From: Burkholderia paludis | GTDB taxonomy: Bacteria > Pseudomonadota > Gammaproteobacteria > Burkholderiales > Burkholderiaceae | Direction of reading: 5' to 3' | Length of the DNA: 64,000 bases | Assembly: GCF_000732615.1 (NCBI RefSeq) | Contig: NZ_JPGL01000049.1 | Span: forward strand, 1-64,000 | Part shown: in pieces, positions 1-9,352 of the stretch | Numbering within the stretch: the stretch's first letter is position 1 | How the letters are laid out: each line of letters starts with the position of its first letter | The notes under the pieces: model-generated | The model's database searches: none | What the model saw: the letters and a program-made list of their open reading frames with translations, nothing else | Told to the model about the DNA's origin: nothing | Program-made: the position numbers and the translations under genes

Positions 1-663
1 GATCTCCCTCGGATCGCCGGTGACGACCTGCAGCATCTGCGGCGGCAGGCCCGCTTCGTACAGGATGTCCGCGAACAGGCAGCACGACAGCGGCACCTTC
101 TCCGACGGCTTCACGACGATCCGGTTGTTGGTCGCCACCGACGGCACGATCTTGTGCGCGACCTGGTTCATCGGATGGTTGAACGGCGTGATCGCGGAAA
201 TCACGCCGAGCAACGGGTCGCGCTGCGTGTACACGCGGCGCTTCTTGCCATGCGGCGTCAGGTCGCACGAGAAGATCTGCCCGTCGTCCTTCAGCACTTC
301 GCCGGCGCCGAACGTCAGCACGTCGGCAACGCGGCCCGCTTCGTAGGTCGAATCCTTGATGCACAGGCCGGCCTCGGCCGTGATCACCGCCGCGATCTCG
401 GCGGTGCGCGCGCGCACGATGTCGGCCGCGCGGCGCAGGATCGCCGCGCGATCGTGTCGGGTGAGCGTCGGCCGGTAGGCGCGTGCAACCGCGAACGCGC
501 GCCGCACGTCGTCCAGCGTCGCCTTCGGCACGGTGCCGACCAGCGTGCCGTCGTACGGGTTGCGCACGTCGATCACCGCGTCCCGATGAATCCGTTCGCC
601 GTCGATTCGCAGTGCTTCGCGACGAATCTCGCGGGCGTCCGTCGATGCTGCAATGGCGTTCAT
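1..663 (-). CDS. phnY: Phosphonoacetaldehyde dehydrogenase, N-terminal part (runs off the window)
   Basis: Aldehyde dehydrogenase superfamily protein. It would oxidise phosphonoacetaldehyde (the PhnW product) to phosphonoacetate with NAD+ in the cytoplasm. The ATG is at 663 and 221 residues are visible. The N-terminal NAD-binding fold is recognisable, with the ITPFNHPMNQVAHK segment that holds the conserved Asn, and VVKPSEKVPLS. The catalytic Cys lies in the missing C-terminal half. It follows phnA by 29 bases on the same strand, so it is probably co-transcribed from the promoter near 2010-2040. The substrate assignment rests on its position beside phnA and phnW; the superfamily assignment is secure. 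Confidence 0.88.
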   Translation of the reverse strand, partial: MNAIAASTDAREIRREALRIDGERIHRDAVIDVRNPYDGTLVGTVPKATLDDVRRAFAVARAYRPTLTRHDRAAILRRAADIVRARTAEIAAVITAEAGLCIKDSTYEAGRVADVLTFGAGEVLKDDGQIFSCDLTPHGKKRRVYTQRDPLLGVISAITPFNHPMNQVAHKIVPSVATNNRIVVKPSEKVPLSCCLFADILYEAGLPPQMLQVVTGDPREI

Positions 664-692
664 GAGTGTGTCCCCTTGCGGATGCGTGCGCA

Positions 693-1931
693 TCACTGCA
701 GATGGTTGAGCGCGATGTCGATGATGTCGAAGTTGCGCAGCCGCGCGCGGCCCGCGACGTCGGTCGCGACCGGCTTGCTGAAGATCAGCGGCACGATCTG
801 CTCGGAGATGCCGCCGTGCGAGCGCAACGGCACGTCGAGACCCGACAGGTCGTGCTTGATGCGGCGCGTGCCGAGCACGACGTCCTGCTTCGAGATCACG
901 ATCAGGTCGCCCATCCGCGCGGGCGGCAGCTCGAAACGCGCGCAGCCTTCGGCGCCCGTCAGCACGACCTCGATGCCGTCCACCGCAGCGAGGCGCGCAC
1001 GCAGCGCGTCGGCATCGGCCGACGCCGGCACGTAGACGGTCGCGAACGAGCCGAGCGCGCCGTGGTGCACGACGTACGGATCGGTGATCGGCAGGATCAC
1101 GCGCGCGGCGTCGTGGCCGAGCCACTCGTCGAACAGCTCCTGCAGGTAGATCACGTTCGGCTCGCCGGTCTCGTCGTCGTGCTTCGCGTTCATCCCGTGG
1201 TCGGCCGTGATCGCGACGATCGCGCCGAGTTCGTCGAGGCGCTTCAGGTACGCGTCCATCATCGCGTAGAACGCGTTCGCGCCGGGCGTGCCGGGCGCGC
1301 ACTTGTGCTGCACGTAGTCGGTGGTCGACAGGTACATCAGGTCGATCGGGCGCGTCTCGAGCAGGCGCACGCCGGCCGCGAACACGAACTCGGACAGGTC
1401 CGCGCTGTACACGCTCGGCACCGGCTTGCCGACCAGTTCGAGCACGTTGTCGATGCCGTTTTCCTCGAGGCTCGCCTCGTCGGCCTTTTCCGACGAGAAG
1501 CAGATGCCCTTCAGCCCCTTGCCGAGCAGGCGGCGCAGCTTGTCCTTCGCGGTGACGACCGCGACGCGCGCGCCCTGTTCGGCGAAGGTCGCGAGCACCG
1601 TGGGCGCGACCAGGTACTTCGGATCGTTCATCAGCACCTCGGCGCCGGTGTCGCGATCGTAGAAGTAGTTGCCGCTGATCCCGTGCACGGCCGGCGGCAC
1701 GCCGGTCACGATCGACAGGTTGTTCGGGTTCGTGAAGCTCGGCACCACGCACTCGCCCTTGAGCGCCGTGCCGGGCTTCAGCAGCGTGCGCAGGAACGGC
1801 GCGACGCCGGCCTCGGCGGCTTCTTCCAGATATTCGTAAGCGCAGCCGTCGACGCAGACGACCACCACGGGCCGGCTCATCCAGTTGTAGCGGCGGCCGT
1901 TCACTTCCACGGATACAGGCGTTTCAGTCAT
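693..1931 (-). CDS. phnA: Phosphonoacetate hydrolase
   Basis: Zinc enzyme of the alkaline-phosphatase/nucleotide pyrophosphatase superfamily. It cleaves the C-P bond of phosphonoacetate to acetate and phosphate. Visible landmarks are VCVDGC (metal Asp near residue 28), SFTNPNN with the nucleophilic Thr near residue 67, STTDYVQHK, TADHGMNAKH and RSHGG, which together supply the usual Asp/His metal ligands. An ATG at 1940 is also in frame, but its AAAGGA is directly against it. The same AAAGGA sits 9 bases before the ATG at 1931, so the 412-residue form is preferred. It is first in the phnA-phnY minus-strand unit, divergent from the importer genes. Confidence 0.93.
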   Translation of the reverse strand: MTETPVSVEVNGRRYNWMSRPVVVVCVDGCAYEYLEEAAEAGVAPFLRTLLKPGTALKGECVVPSFTNPNNLSIVTGVPPAVHGISGNYFYDRDTGAEVLMNDPKYLVAPTVLATFAEQGARVAVVTAKDKLRRLLGKGLKGICFSSEKADEASLEENGIDNVLELVGKPVPSVYSADLSEFVFAAGVRLLETRPIDLMYLSTTDYVQHKCAPGTPGANAFYAMMDAYLKRLDELGAIVAITADHGMNAKHDDETGEPNVIYLQELFDEWLGHDAARVILPITDPYVVHHGALGSFATVYVPASADADALRARLAAVDGIEVVLTGAEGCARFELPPARMGDLIVISKQDVVLGTRRIKHDLSGLDVPLRSHGGISEQIVPLIFSKPVATDVAGRARLRNFDIIDIALNHLQ

Positions 1932-2006
1932 GACGTTCATTCCTTTCGGTTCGAAGGGTAGAGCCGTCGGCGCTCGCGCCGCGCCGAAGGGAGGTGTTTT
2001 CCATGC

Positions 2007-2043
2007 TTGACATTAAAATGGATGATTTGTAGATTGTCAACAA
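2007..2043. promoter_or_regulatory. Overlapping divergent promoters with a TTGTCAACAA operator
   Basis: On the plus strand, TTGACA (2007-2012), a 17-base spacer and TAGATT (2030-2035) point to phnS. On the minus strand, TTGACA (2040-2035), a 17-base spacer and TTTAAT (2017-2012) point to phnA. The near-palindrome TTGTCAACAA (2034-2043) covers the minus -35 and the end of the plus -10. Bases 2033-2042 (ATTGTCAACA) are repeated exactly at 10161-10170 before the FCD/GntR gene. One bound repressor could therefore shut both transcripts. The promoters are read directly; the regulator assignment is inferred. Confidence 0.7.
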
Positions 2044-2139
2044 CATGCAGAGAACAGAAAGCAAAACAACGGTGCATCAAGAGGGCTGGTCTCCACTCAT
2101 CCGCCGTGTGCCGCGGCGCCACAGTCAAGGGGTCTGAAG

Positions 2140-3195
2140 ATGAACGAAGTGCCGGTAAACACGCGTTTGAATGCATGGGCGGCAGGCGCGGCCCGCCTCG
2201 CGCTGGCCGCCGCGGTCGCGCTCGGCGCCGCGCAGGCGGCGCACGCCAGGACGTCGCTGCTCGTCTACACCGCGCTGGAAGACGAGGCGATGAAGCCCTA
2301 CAAGGACGCATTCGAGAAAGCGAACCCCGATATCGAGATCCGCTGGGTACGCGACTCGACCGGCTCGGTCACAGCGAAGCTGCTCGCGGAAAAGAACAAC
2401 CCGCGCGCGGACGTCGTGCTCGGCCTCGCCGCGTCGAGCCTCACGTTGCTCGACCTGCAGGGCATGCTGATGCCGTACACGCCGAAGGGCTTCGACCAGC
2501 TCACGCGCAAGTACAGCGACGCAAGCACGCCGCCGCACTGGGTCGGCATGGACGTGTGGGGCGCGACGATCTGCTACAACCGCGTCGCCGCGCAGGCGAA
2601 GAACATCCCGAAGCCGACGTCGTGGGAAGACCTGACGAAGCCCGTCTATAAAGGCGCGATCGTGATGCCGAGCCCGGTTTCGTCGGGCACCGGCTACCTC
2701 GACGTGACCGCCTGGCTGCAGACCTTCGGCGACGATCGCGGCTGGAAATTCATGGACGCGCTCGACCGCAACGTCGCGCAGTACGTGCACTCGGGCTCGA
2801 AGCCGTGCACGCTCGCCGGCACCGGCGAATTCCCGATCGGCATCTCGTTCGAGTTCCGCGGCCACGAACTGCAGTCGCAGGGCGCGCCGATCGATCTCGT
2901 GTTCCCGAAGGAAGGGCTCGGCTGGGACATGGAAGGCACGGCGATCATGAAGACGACGAAGCAGCCCGACGCCGCGAAGAAGCTCGCCGACTTCATGGCC
3001 AGCAAGGACGCGAACCAGATCACCGCGCGCTGGTGGGCGATCGTCGCGTATCCGGGCGTCGCACGGAAGCTGGCCGGCATCCCCGACAACTACGCGGACC
3101 TGCTCGTGAAGAACGACTTCGTGTGGTCGGCGAAGAATCGCCAGTCGATCCTCGATACGTGGCAGAAGCGCTACGGCGCGAAAACGCAGCAGTAA
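2140..3195 (+). CDS. phnS: 2-aminoethylphosphonate ABC transporter substrate-binding protein
   Basis: Periplasmic binding protein of 351 residues, resembling the iron/thiamine-type extracellular solute-binding family used in AEP importers. It has a basic start, a hydrophobic stretch (AARLALAAAVALGAAQAAHA) and a likely signal peptidase I site at AHA. The mature protein begins RTSLLVYTALEDEAMKPY, typical of this family. The start follows AAGGGGTCTGAAG. It is the first gene of the plus-strand unit phnS-phnT-permease-phnW-oxidoreductase and would deliver AEP to the fused permease. Ligand identity comes from the neighbourhood. Confidence 0.9.
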   Translation: MNEVPVNTRLNAWAAGAARLALAAAVALGAAQAAHARTSLLVYTALEDEAMKPYKDAFEKANPDIEIRWVRDSTGSVTAKLLAEKNNPRADVVLGLAASSLTLLDLQGMLMPYTPKGFDQLTRKYSDASTPPHWVGMDVWGATICYNRVAAQAKNIPKPTSWEDLTKPVYKGAIVMPSPVSSGTGYLDVTAWLQTFGDDRGWKFMDALDRNVAQYVHSGSKPCTLAGTGEFPIGISFEFRGHELQSQGAPIDLVFPKEGLGWDMEGTAIMKTTKQPDAAKKLADFMASKDANQITARWWAIVAYPGVARKLAGIPDNYADLLVKNDFVWSAKNRQSILDTWQKRYGAKTQQ

Positions 3196-3282
3196 CGCCG
3201 CGACCGGCAGCGGGGCCGCACCCCGCGCCACCCTTCCCGTCGTCGAATCCGGCCCCCGGGCCGCCCCACCATGGAGGCGCGC

Positions 3283-4374
3283 ATGGCACCTTATCTGAGC
3301 GTAGAACGCATCGAGAAGCGGTACAACGACACGCAGGTCCTGACCGACATCGACCTGAGCGTGATGAAGGGCGAGATGATCTGTTTCCTCGGGCCGTCCG
3401 GCTGCGGGAAAACCACGCTGCTGCGGATCATCGCGGGGCTCGAGACGCAGAACGCCGGCCGGATCATGCAGGACGGCCGCGACATCTCGCGGCTGCCGCC
3501 GCAACTGCGCGACTACGGCATCGTGTTCCAGTCGTACGCGCTGTTCCCGAACCTCACCGTATACGACAACGTCGCATACGGGCTCGTGAACCGGAAGATG
3601 AAGCGCGACGCGATCCACGAGCGCGTGCACACGCTGCTCGCGCTGGTCGGCCTGCCCGACAGCCATCGCAAGCATCCGGGCCAGCTGTCCGGCGGCCAGC
3701 AGCAGCGCATCGCGCTGGCGCGCGCGCTCGCGACGTCGCCCGGCCTGCTGCTGCTCGACGAACCGCTGTCGGCGCTCGACGCGCGCGTGCGCGTGCGGCT
3801 GCGCCAGGAAATCCGCGCGCTGCAGCAGCGGCTCGGCGTGACGACCATCATGGTCACGCACGACCAGGAGGAAGCGCTGTCGATGGCCGACCGCATCGTC
3901 GTGATGAACCACGGCGTGATCGAGCAGATCGGCACGCCGCTCGAGATCTACCGGCAGCCCGCCTCGCCGTTCGTCGCGGACTTCATCGGCCGCGTCAACA
4001 CGATTCCCGCCGAAGTCGCGCGGGACGGCACGCTGCGCGCGGGCACGGTCGGCCTCGACTGCCGCCACGGCGCGGCACGCCCCGCGCCGGGCGCGGCGGT
4101 CTCGGTCTACGTGCGGCCCGAGGACCTGCGCATTCGCGTGCCGGGCGAAACGGCCGACAACCTGCTGGCCGGCCGCGTCGAGAAACTCGAATTCCTCGGC
4201 GCGTTCTGCCGCGTGAGCTTCCGGATCGACGGGCTCGACGGCCAGGAGATCGTCGCCGACCTGTCGTATCACGACGTCGACCGCACCGGCGTGCAGGCCG
4301 GCGCGCGCATCGACCTCGCGCTCGATCGCGAGCATGTCCGCGTGTTCCCGTGCGCGAAGGAGCGACTGCAATGA
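3283..4374 (+). CDS. phnT: 2-aminoethylphosphonate ABC transporter ATP-binding protein
   Basis: ABC importer ATPase of 363 residues. The Walker A (GPSGCGKTT), signature (LSGGQQQRIALARAL), Walker B (LLLLDEP) and switch His (VTHDQEE) are all intact. A C-terminal regulatory TOBE-like region follows from about residue 240. An in-frame ATG at 3271 exists, but GGAGG at 3273-3277 sits at the right distance for the ATG at 3283, which is preferred. Its TGA overlaps the ATG of the permease gene (ATGA at 4371-4374), so the two are translationally coupled. Confidence 0.92.
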   Translation: MAPYLSVERIEKRYNDTQVLTDIDLSVMKGEMICFLGPSGCGKTTLLRIIAGLETQNAGRIMQDGRDISRLPPQLRDYGIVFQSYALFPNLTVYDNVAYGLVNRKMKRDAIHERVHTLLALVGLPDSHRKHPGQLSGGQQQRIALARALATSPGLLLLDEPLSALDARVRVRLRQEIRALQQRLGVTTIMVTHDQEEALSMADRIVVMNHGVIEQIGTPLEIYRQPASPFVADFIGRVNTIPAEVARDGTLRAGTVGLDCRHGAARPAPGAAVSVYVRPEDLRIRVPGETADNLLAGRVEKLEFLGAFCRVSFRIDGLDGQEIVADLSYHDVDRTGVQAGARIDLALDREHVRVFPCAKERLQ

Positions 4375-6098
4375 GCGCCGTCCTGACCGAGCGCCGCCGC
4401 GGCGCCTCCGCCCCCGCCGACGTGCGGCAGATCACGCACTGGCACGATCGCGTCGCGCAGCTCGCGCTCGTCGCGATGGCCGCGCTGATGTCGCTGTTCC
4501 TGCTGCTGCCGCTCGCGCTCGTCGTGCAGAAGTGCTTCGTCGATGCGGACGGGCGTTTCGTCGGCGCGCACAACTTCGTCGCGTATCTCGAGGACAGCGG
4601 CGTGCTGCGCTCGATGCTGCATTCGCTGACGGTCGGCGCGCTCGTCACGTCGATCGTCGTGCCGATGGCGTTCACGTTCGCGTATGCGCTGACGCGCTCG
4701 TGCATGCCGCTGAAGAACGCGGCGCGCACGATCGCGCTGCTGCCGCTGCTCGCGCCGACGCTGCTGTCCGCGGTGTCGTTCATCTACTGGTTCGGCAACG
4801 CGGGGCTGCTGAAGCCGCTGCTGCACGGCCATTCGATCTACGGGCTGCCGGGCATCGTGCTGAGCATGGTGTACGCATCGTTCCCGCACGTGCTGATGAT
4901 CCTCGTCACAGCGCTGTCGCTCGCCGACGGCCGGCTCTACGAGGCCGCCGACGCGATGGGCACGGGCCGCCTGCGCAGGTTCTTCACGATCACGCTGCCC
5001 GGCGCCAAGTACGGGCTGATCAGCGCGACGATGGTGGCGTTCACGATGTGCATCAACGACTTCGGCGTGCCGGTCGTGATCGGCGGCTCGTACAACGTGC
5101 TGTCGACCGACATCTACAAGCTGATCATCGGCCTGCAGGATTTCAATCGCAGCGCGGTCGTGAGCCTGATGCTGCTGTGCCCCGCGCTGGTCGCGTTCGG
5201 CGTCGACTTCTTCATCCGCCGCCGCCAGCAGTCGCAGCTCGGCGCGCGCTCGACGCCGTACCAGCCGAAGCCGTCGCGCGGCTTCGATGCCGCGATGCTC
5301 GCTTACTGCGGGCTGGTTTGCGCGTTCTTCGTCGCGGTCGTCGGCATCTCGGTGTTCGCGTCGTTCGTGAAGTTCTGGCCGTACCAGATGAGCCTCGGGC
5401 TGCAGCATTACCGGATGGGACTGATCGCGGCCGGCATTTTCGACGCGTACCGGAACAGCCTGCGGATGGCCGCGACCGTCGCGATCGGCGGCACGATCGT
5501 GGTGTTCGGCGGCGCCTATCTGATCGAGAAGACGCGCGGCGCGCGCGGGCTGCGCGGCTTCCTCAGCCTGTGCGCGATCCTGCCGATGGGCGTGCCGGGA
5601 CTCGTGCTCGGCATCAGCTACATCTTCCTGTTCAACGCGCCAGGCAATCCGCTGAACGGGCTGTACGGGTCGCTGTGGCTGCTCGCGATCGTCACGGTGG
5701 TGCACTACTACGCGTCGAGCCACCTGACCGCCGTCACCGCGCTCAGGCAGATCGACAGCGAGTTCGAGGCCGTGTCCGCATCGCTGAAGGTGCCGTTCTA
5801 CAGGACCTTCCTGCGCGTGACCGTCCCCGTGTGCCTGCCCGCGATCCTGCTGATCGCGCGCTACCTGTTCGTCAACGGAATGACGACGGTCTCGGCCGTC
5901 GCGTTCCTCTACTCGCCGGACACGCAGCCCGCCTCGGTCGCGATCCTGAACCTCGACGACGCGGGCCAGATGGGCCCGGCCGCCGCGATGGCGACGCTCG
6001 TGCTCGCGACGTCGTCGTGCGCCTGCGTGCTGTTCGCGTGCATCTCGCACCGCCTGCTGCGCCGTACGCAGGCCTGGCGCACCCCGCATCGACACTGA
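4371..6098 (+). CDS. phnU: 2-aminoethylphosphonate ABC transporter permease, two permease domains fused
   Basis: Inner-membrane permease of 575 residues with two consecutive binding-protein-dependent transport domains, so one polypeptide supplies both membrane halves of the importer. The first domain carries EAADAMGTGRLRRFFTITLP and the second FEAVSASLKVPFYRTFLRVTVP; both are EAA-type loops that contact the ATPase. Hydrophobic helices occur throughout from about residue 30. The open frame extends upstream to 2805, but that part is the shadow of phnS/phnT. The start at 4371 overlaps the phnT stop. Fusion is normal for the Burkholderia AEP subfamily. The gene symbol is approximate, since two symbols are split in other species. 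Confidence 0.9.
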   Translation: MSAVLTERRRGASAPADVRQITHWHDRVAQLALVAMAALMSLFLLLPLALVVQKCFVDADGRFVGAHNFVAYLEDSGVLRSMLHSLTVGALVTSIVVPMAFTFAYALTRSCMPLKNAARTIALLPLLAPTLLSAVSFIYWFGNAGLLKPLLHGHSIYGLPGIVLSMVYASFPHVLMILVTALSLADGRLYEAADAMGTGRLRRFFTITLPGAKYGLISATMVAFTMCINDFGVPVVIGGSYNVLSTDIYKLIIGLQDFNRSAVVSLMLLCPALVAFGVDFFIRRRQQSQLGARSTPYQPKPSRGFDAAMLAYCGLVCAFFVAVVGISVFASFVKFWPYQMSLGLQHYRMGLIAAGIFDAYRNSLRMAATVAIGGTIVVFGGAYLIEKTRGARGLRGFLSLCAILPMGVPGLVLGISYIFLFNAPGNPLNGLYGSLWLLAIVTVVHYYASSHLTAVTALRQIDSEFEAVSASLKVPFYRTFLRVTVPVCLPAILLIARYLFVNGMTTVSAVAFLYSPDTQPASVAILNLDDAGQMGPAAAMATLVLATSSCACVLFACISHRLLRRTQAWRTPHRH

Positions 6099-6145
6099 TG
6101 TTCCACCGCATTCACGTGACGTCCCGACTTCACCAAGGAGACACC

Positions 6146-7276
6146 ATGACGCCCGCCGCCCAGCCTGTCCTGCTTACCCCCGGCCCCCTGACGACCTCCG
6201 AGCGCACGCGCGACGCGATGCTGCGCGACTGGGGGTCGTGGGACGGCGATTTCAACGCGATCACCGCGCGGCTGCGCGAACGCCTGCTGCAGATCGTGCA
6301 CGGCGAAGGCACGCACGAATGCGTGCCGCTGCAAGGCAGCGGCACGTTCTCGGTCGAAGCGGCGCTCGGCACGCTCGTGCCGCGCGACGGCCACGTGCTG
6401 GTGCCGAACAACGGCGCGTACTGCCAGCGCATCGCGAAGATCTGCCGCGTGCTCGGCCGCACGCTGACGACGATCGACTACCGCGAGGATCGCCGCGTCG
6501 ATCCGGCCGACGTCGACCGCGCGCTCGCCGCGGATGCCGGTATCACGCACGTCGCGCTCGTGCACTGCGAGACGGGCGCCGGCGTGCTGAACCCGCTGCA
6601 CGACATCGCGCAGGTCGTCGCGAAGCACGGGCGCGCGCTGATCGTCGACGCGATGAGCTCGTTCGGCGCGATCGACATCGATGCGCGCACGACGCCGTTC
6701 GACGCGGTGATCGCCGCGTCCGGCAAATGCCTCGAAGGCGTGCCGGGGCTCGGCTTCGTGATCGCGCGGCGCAGCGCGCTCGAACGCTGCGAAGGCAACA
6801 GCCACTCGCTCGCGATGGACCTGTACGACCAGTGGGTCTACATGCAGCGCACGACGCAATGGCGCTTCACGCCGCCGACGCACGTGGTCGCGGCGCTCGA
6901 CGCGGCCGTCGCGCAATACGTCGACGAAGGCGGACTCGCCGCGCGCGGCGGCCGCTATCGGCGCAACTATCGCGCGCTGATCGACGGCATGCTCGCGCTC
7001 GGCTTCCGGCCGTTCCTCGATCCGGCGATCCAGGCGCCGATCATCGTCACGTTCCATGCGCCGGACGATCCGAACTACGACTTCAAGCGGTTTTATCAGG
7101 AGGTCAAGCAGCGCGGCTACATCCTGTATCCGGGCAAGTTGACCGAGGTCGAGACGTTCCGGGTCGGCTGCATCGGCCACTTCGGCGAAGCCGGCATTCC
7201 GGGCGCCGTCGCCGCGATCGCCGACACGCTGCGGGCGATGGGCGTGCGCCGCGTGTCCGCCGAAGCGGCCGCCTGA
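6146..7276 (+). CDS. phnW: 2-aminoethylphosphonate--pyruvate transaminase
   Basis: PLP-dependent class V aminotransferase of 376 residues. It converts AEP and pyruvate to phosphonoacetaldehyde and alanine. The N-terminus LLTPGPLTTSERTRDAMLRDWGSWD is characteristic. The PLP Lys is Lys194 in AASGKCLEGVPG, and Asp168 (LIVDAMSS) should contact the pyridine nitrogen. AAGGAG lies 7 bases before the ATG. No phosphonatase (phnX) is visible, so the aldehyde is probably taken by PhnY and then PhnA, the oxidative branch of AEP breakdown. Confidence 0.95.
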   Translation: MTPAAQPVLLTPGPLTTSERTRDAMLRDWGSWDGDFNAITARLRERLLQIVHGEGTHECVPLQGSGTFSVEAALGTLVPRDGHVLVPNNGAYCQRIAKICRVLGRTLTTIDYREDRRVDPADVDRALAADAGITHVALVHCETGAGVLNPLHDIAQVVAKHGRALIVDAMSSFGAIDIDARTTPFDAVIAASGKCLEGVPGLGFVIARRSALERCEGNSHSLAMDLYDQWVYMQRTTQWRFTPPTHVVAALDAAVAQYVDEGGLAARGGRYRRNYRALIDGMLALGFRPFLDPAIQAPIIVTFHAPDDPNYDFKRFYQEVKQRGYILYPGKLTEVETFRVGCIGHFGEAGIPGAVAAIADTLRAMGVRRVSAEAAA

Positions 7277-7402
7277 CGCGATGCGATGCACCCCGCCGCG
7301 TGCGGTTGCGCGCGCGGCCCGCACCGCCGCAACTCACCGCGCGGCGGGCAGCTTTCCCGCCGTGCCCGGCACGGCCCCCGCCCCTTATTGACGACACATT
7401 CG

Positions 7403-8791
7403 ATGCGACCCTTCTGGATCGAACAAGCGCTGTTCAACGACGGCGATCTCGCCCCCGCGCTTCAGGGCGCCACGCAGGCCGACGTCTGCATCGTCGGCGG
7501 CGGCTTCACGGGGCTCTGGACCGCGATCCAGGCGAAGCAGCAGAACCCGACGCTCGACATCGCGATCGTCGAGGCCGACCTGTGCGGCGCCGGCGCGAGC
7601 GGCCGCAACGGCGGCTGCCTGCTCACGTGGTCCGCGAAATTCCTGACGCTGCGGCGCCTGTTCGGCGAAGCGGAGGCGATCCGGCTCGTGAAGGCATCCG
7701 AAGCGGCCGTGCAGCACATCGCCGATTTCTGCCGCGCACACGACATCGACGCCGAACTGCGGCTCGACGGCACGCTGTACACCGCGACGTCGCGCGCGCA
7801 GGTCGGCACGCTCGCGCCGGTGCTCGACGCGCTCGCCGCGTGCGGCATGCATAGCTACGAGCCGCTGCCGGCCGCCGAGGTCGCGCGCCGCTCGGGTTCC
7901 GCGCGCAATCTCGACGGCGTGTACTCGCCGATCGCCGCGACCGTGCATCCCGGCAAGCTCGTGCGCGGGCTGCGCCGCGTCGCGCTCGCGATGGGCATCC
8001 GGATCTACGAGCGCACGCCGATGCTCGATTTCACGCCGGGCCAGCCCGCCGTCGTGCGCACGCCGTCCGGCAGCGTGAGCGCGGGCACGCTCGTGTTCGC
8101 GATCAACGCGTGGATGGCGAGCCGCTTCCCGCAATTCGAACGCACGATCGCGGTCGTGTCGAGCGACATGGTCATCACCGAGCGATGCCCGGAGCTGCTC
8201 GCGCGAACCGGGCTCGTCGACGGCGTGTCGGTGCTCGATTCGCGCATCTTCGTCTACTACTACCGCACCACCGCCGACGGCCGTCTGATGCTCGGCAAGG
8301 GCGGCAACACGTTCTCGTGGCGCAGCCGCATCGCACCCGTGTTCGACCGGCGCTCGCCGTACGAGGCGCAACTCACGCAAAGCCTGCGCGAGTTCTTCCC
8401 GTCGCTCGCGGGCGTGCCGGTCACCGCGAGCTGGAACGGGCCGTCGGACCGCTCCGTCACCGGCTTCCCGTTCTTCGGCCGCCTCGACGGCGCGCCGAAC
8501 GTGTTCTACGGCTTCGGCTATTCGGGCAACGGTGTCGGGCCGACCTACATGGGCGGACAGATCCTGTCGTCGCTCGTGCTCGGCCTCGACAATGCGTGGA
8601 CGCGCAGCCCGATCGTGCGCGGCCCGCTCGGCCGGTTCCCGGCGGAACCGTTCCGCTACGTCGGCGCGCACGTCGTGCGCAATGCCATTCGCCGCAAGGA
8701 GCGCGCGGAGGACGAGAACCGGTCGCCATCGGCCGTCGACAAGTGGCTCGCGACGTTCGCGAGCGCGGCGGGGAAGGCGGACAAGGCGTGA
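7403..8791 (+). CDS. FAD-dependent aminophosphonate oxidoreductase (DAO family)
   Basis: A 462-residue protein with an N-terminal Rossmann FAD motif (ADVCIVGGGFTGLWTAIQAKQ, residues about 26-46), the SGRNGGCLL segment of glycine oxidase/DadA relatives, and a C-terminal FYGFGYSGNGVGPTYMGGQI FAD-closing motif. This subfamily occurs almost only in AEP clusters. Some relatives act on N-methylated or otherwise modified aminophosphonates, which would feed unusual phosphonates into this pathway. The start at 7403 is chosen because the homology begins at MRPFWIEQALF; the open frame upstream is low-complexity. The exact substrate is unknown. Confidence 0.82.
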   Translation: MRPFWIEQALFNDGDLAPALQGATQADVCIVGGGFTGLWTAIQAKQQNPTLDIAIVEADLCGAGASGRNGGCLLTWSAKFLTLRRLFGEAEAIRLVKASEAAVQHIADFCRAHDIDAELRLDGTLYTATSRAQVGTLAPVLDALAACGMHSYEPLPAAEVARRSGSARNLDGVYSPIAATVHPGKLVRGLRRVALAMGIRIYERTPMLDFTPGQPAVVRTPSGSVSAGTLVFAINAWMASRFPQFERTIAVVSSDMVITERCPELLARTGLVDGVSVLDSRIFVYYYRTTADGRLMLGKGGNTFSWRSRIAPVFDRRSPYEAQLTQSLREFFPSLAGVPVTASWNGPSDRSVTGFPFFGRLDGAPNVFYGFGYSGNGVGPTYMGGQILSSLVLGLDNAWTRSPIVRGPLGRFPAEPFRYVGAHVVRNAIRRKERAEDENRSPSAVDKWLATFASAAGKADKA

Positions 8792-8944
8792 CGGTGAGTG
8801 GGGCGCGATGCGATCGGCTATCTCATCGGGACATCGGGCGATGAGGATGGCAGTTCCCCGGCGGGTATCATTGCCCCCTGCGGATCTGACGATCGGTCTG
8901 CGCCATTCGAAGCGATTGATCGGAATCCGTCGATACCCGAAGAA

Positions 8945-9217
8945 ATGACGCGCTTGCTGCTATTGGCCCTGGTCACCGTGACGATCGGCGCGTGCTCCAG
9001 ATACACCGATGAAACGTGGACGGCACGTCAGGACATGCCTGTCTTCGCCGAGCCGAATGACGACCGGAGCGCGCCGATCTTCACGGTCGGGAAAGGCGAA
9101 TCCTGCATCCCGCTGGCGGATCGCGTCGCGAAGATCTACGCGTACACCCAGGTGCGCTGCACCTCCGGCACGGGCTGGATCCTGGACGACTTCTTCGATA
9201 AACGACGCGGCAAATAG
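8945..9217 (+). CDS. Small putative lipoprotein with SH3-like fold
   Basis: A 90-residue protein starting MTRLLLLALVTVTIGACS. The lipobox IGAC predicts cleavage and lipidation at Cys17. The mature part (MPVFAEPNDDRSAPIFTVGKGESC ... CTSGTGWILDDFF) reads like a small bacterial SH3 domain. The open frame extends to 8798, but the signal peptide fixes the start at 8945. It lies downstream of the AEP genes in the same direction; no functional link is evident. Confidence 0.7.
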   Translation: MTRLLLLALVTVTIGACSRYTDETWTARQDMPVFAEPNDDRSAPIFTVGKGESCIPLADRVAKIYAYTQVRCTSGTGWILDDFFDKRRGK

Positions 9218-9352
9218 CCTCCGCGCCGGCGATCGCCACATCCGCTCCGGACATCGTCGGGTTCAAACGGCATTGAACCTGGCCGGAGCAACGTACAAGG
9301 CAGATCGGTCCAGCGTTTTCGCACAATGTGCGGTGCCGCGTACCGCGCCCGC

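Noticed and set aside
4269..6095. Long minus-strand frame opposite the permease
   Set aside because: Composition is Arg/Asp/Gln repeats typical of antisense frames of GC-rich genes.
2805..6098. A 1097-residue open frame spanning phnS, phnT and the permease
   Set aside because: Only the part from 4371 has permease character. The upstream part is an Arg/Ala-rich shadow of phnS and phnT in a GC-rich genome.
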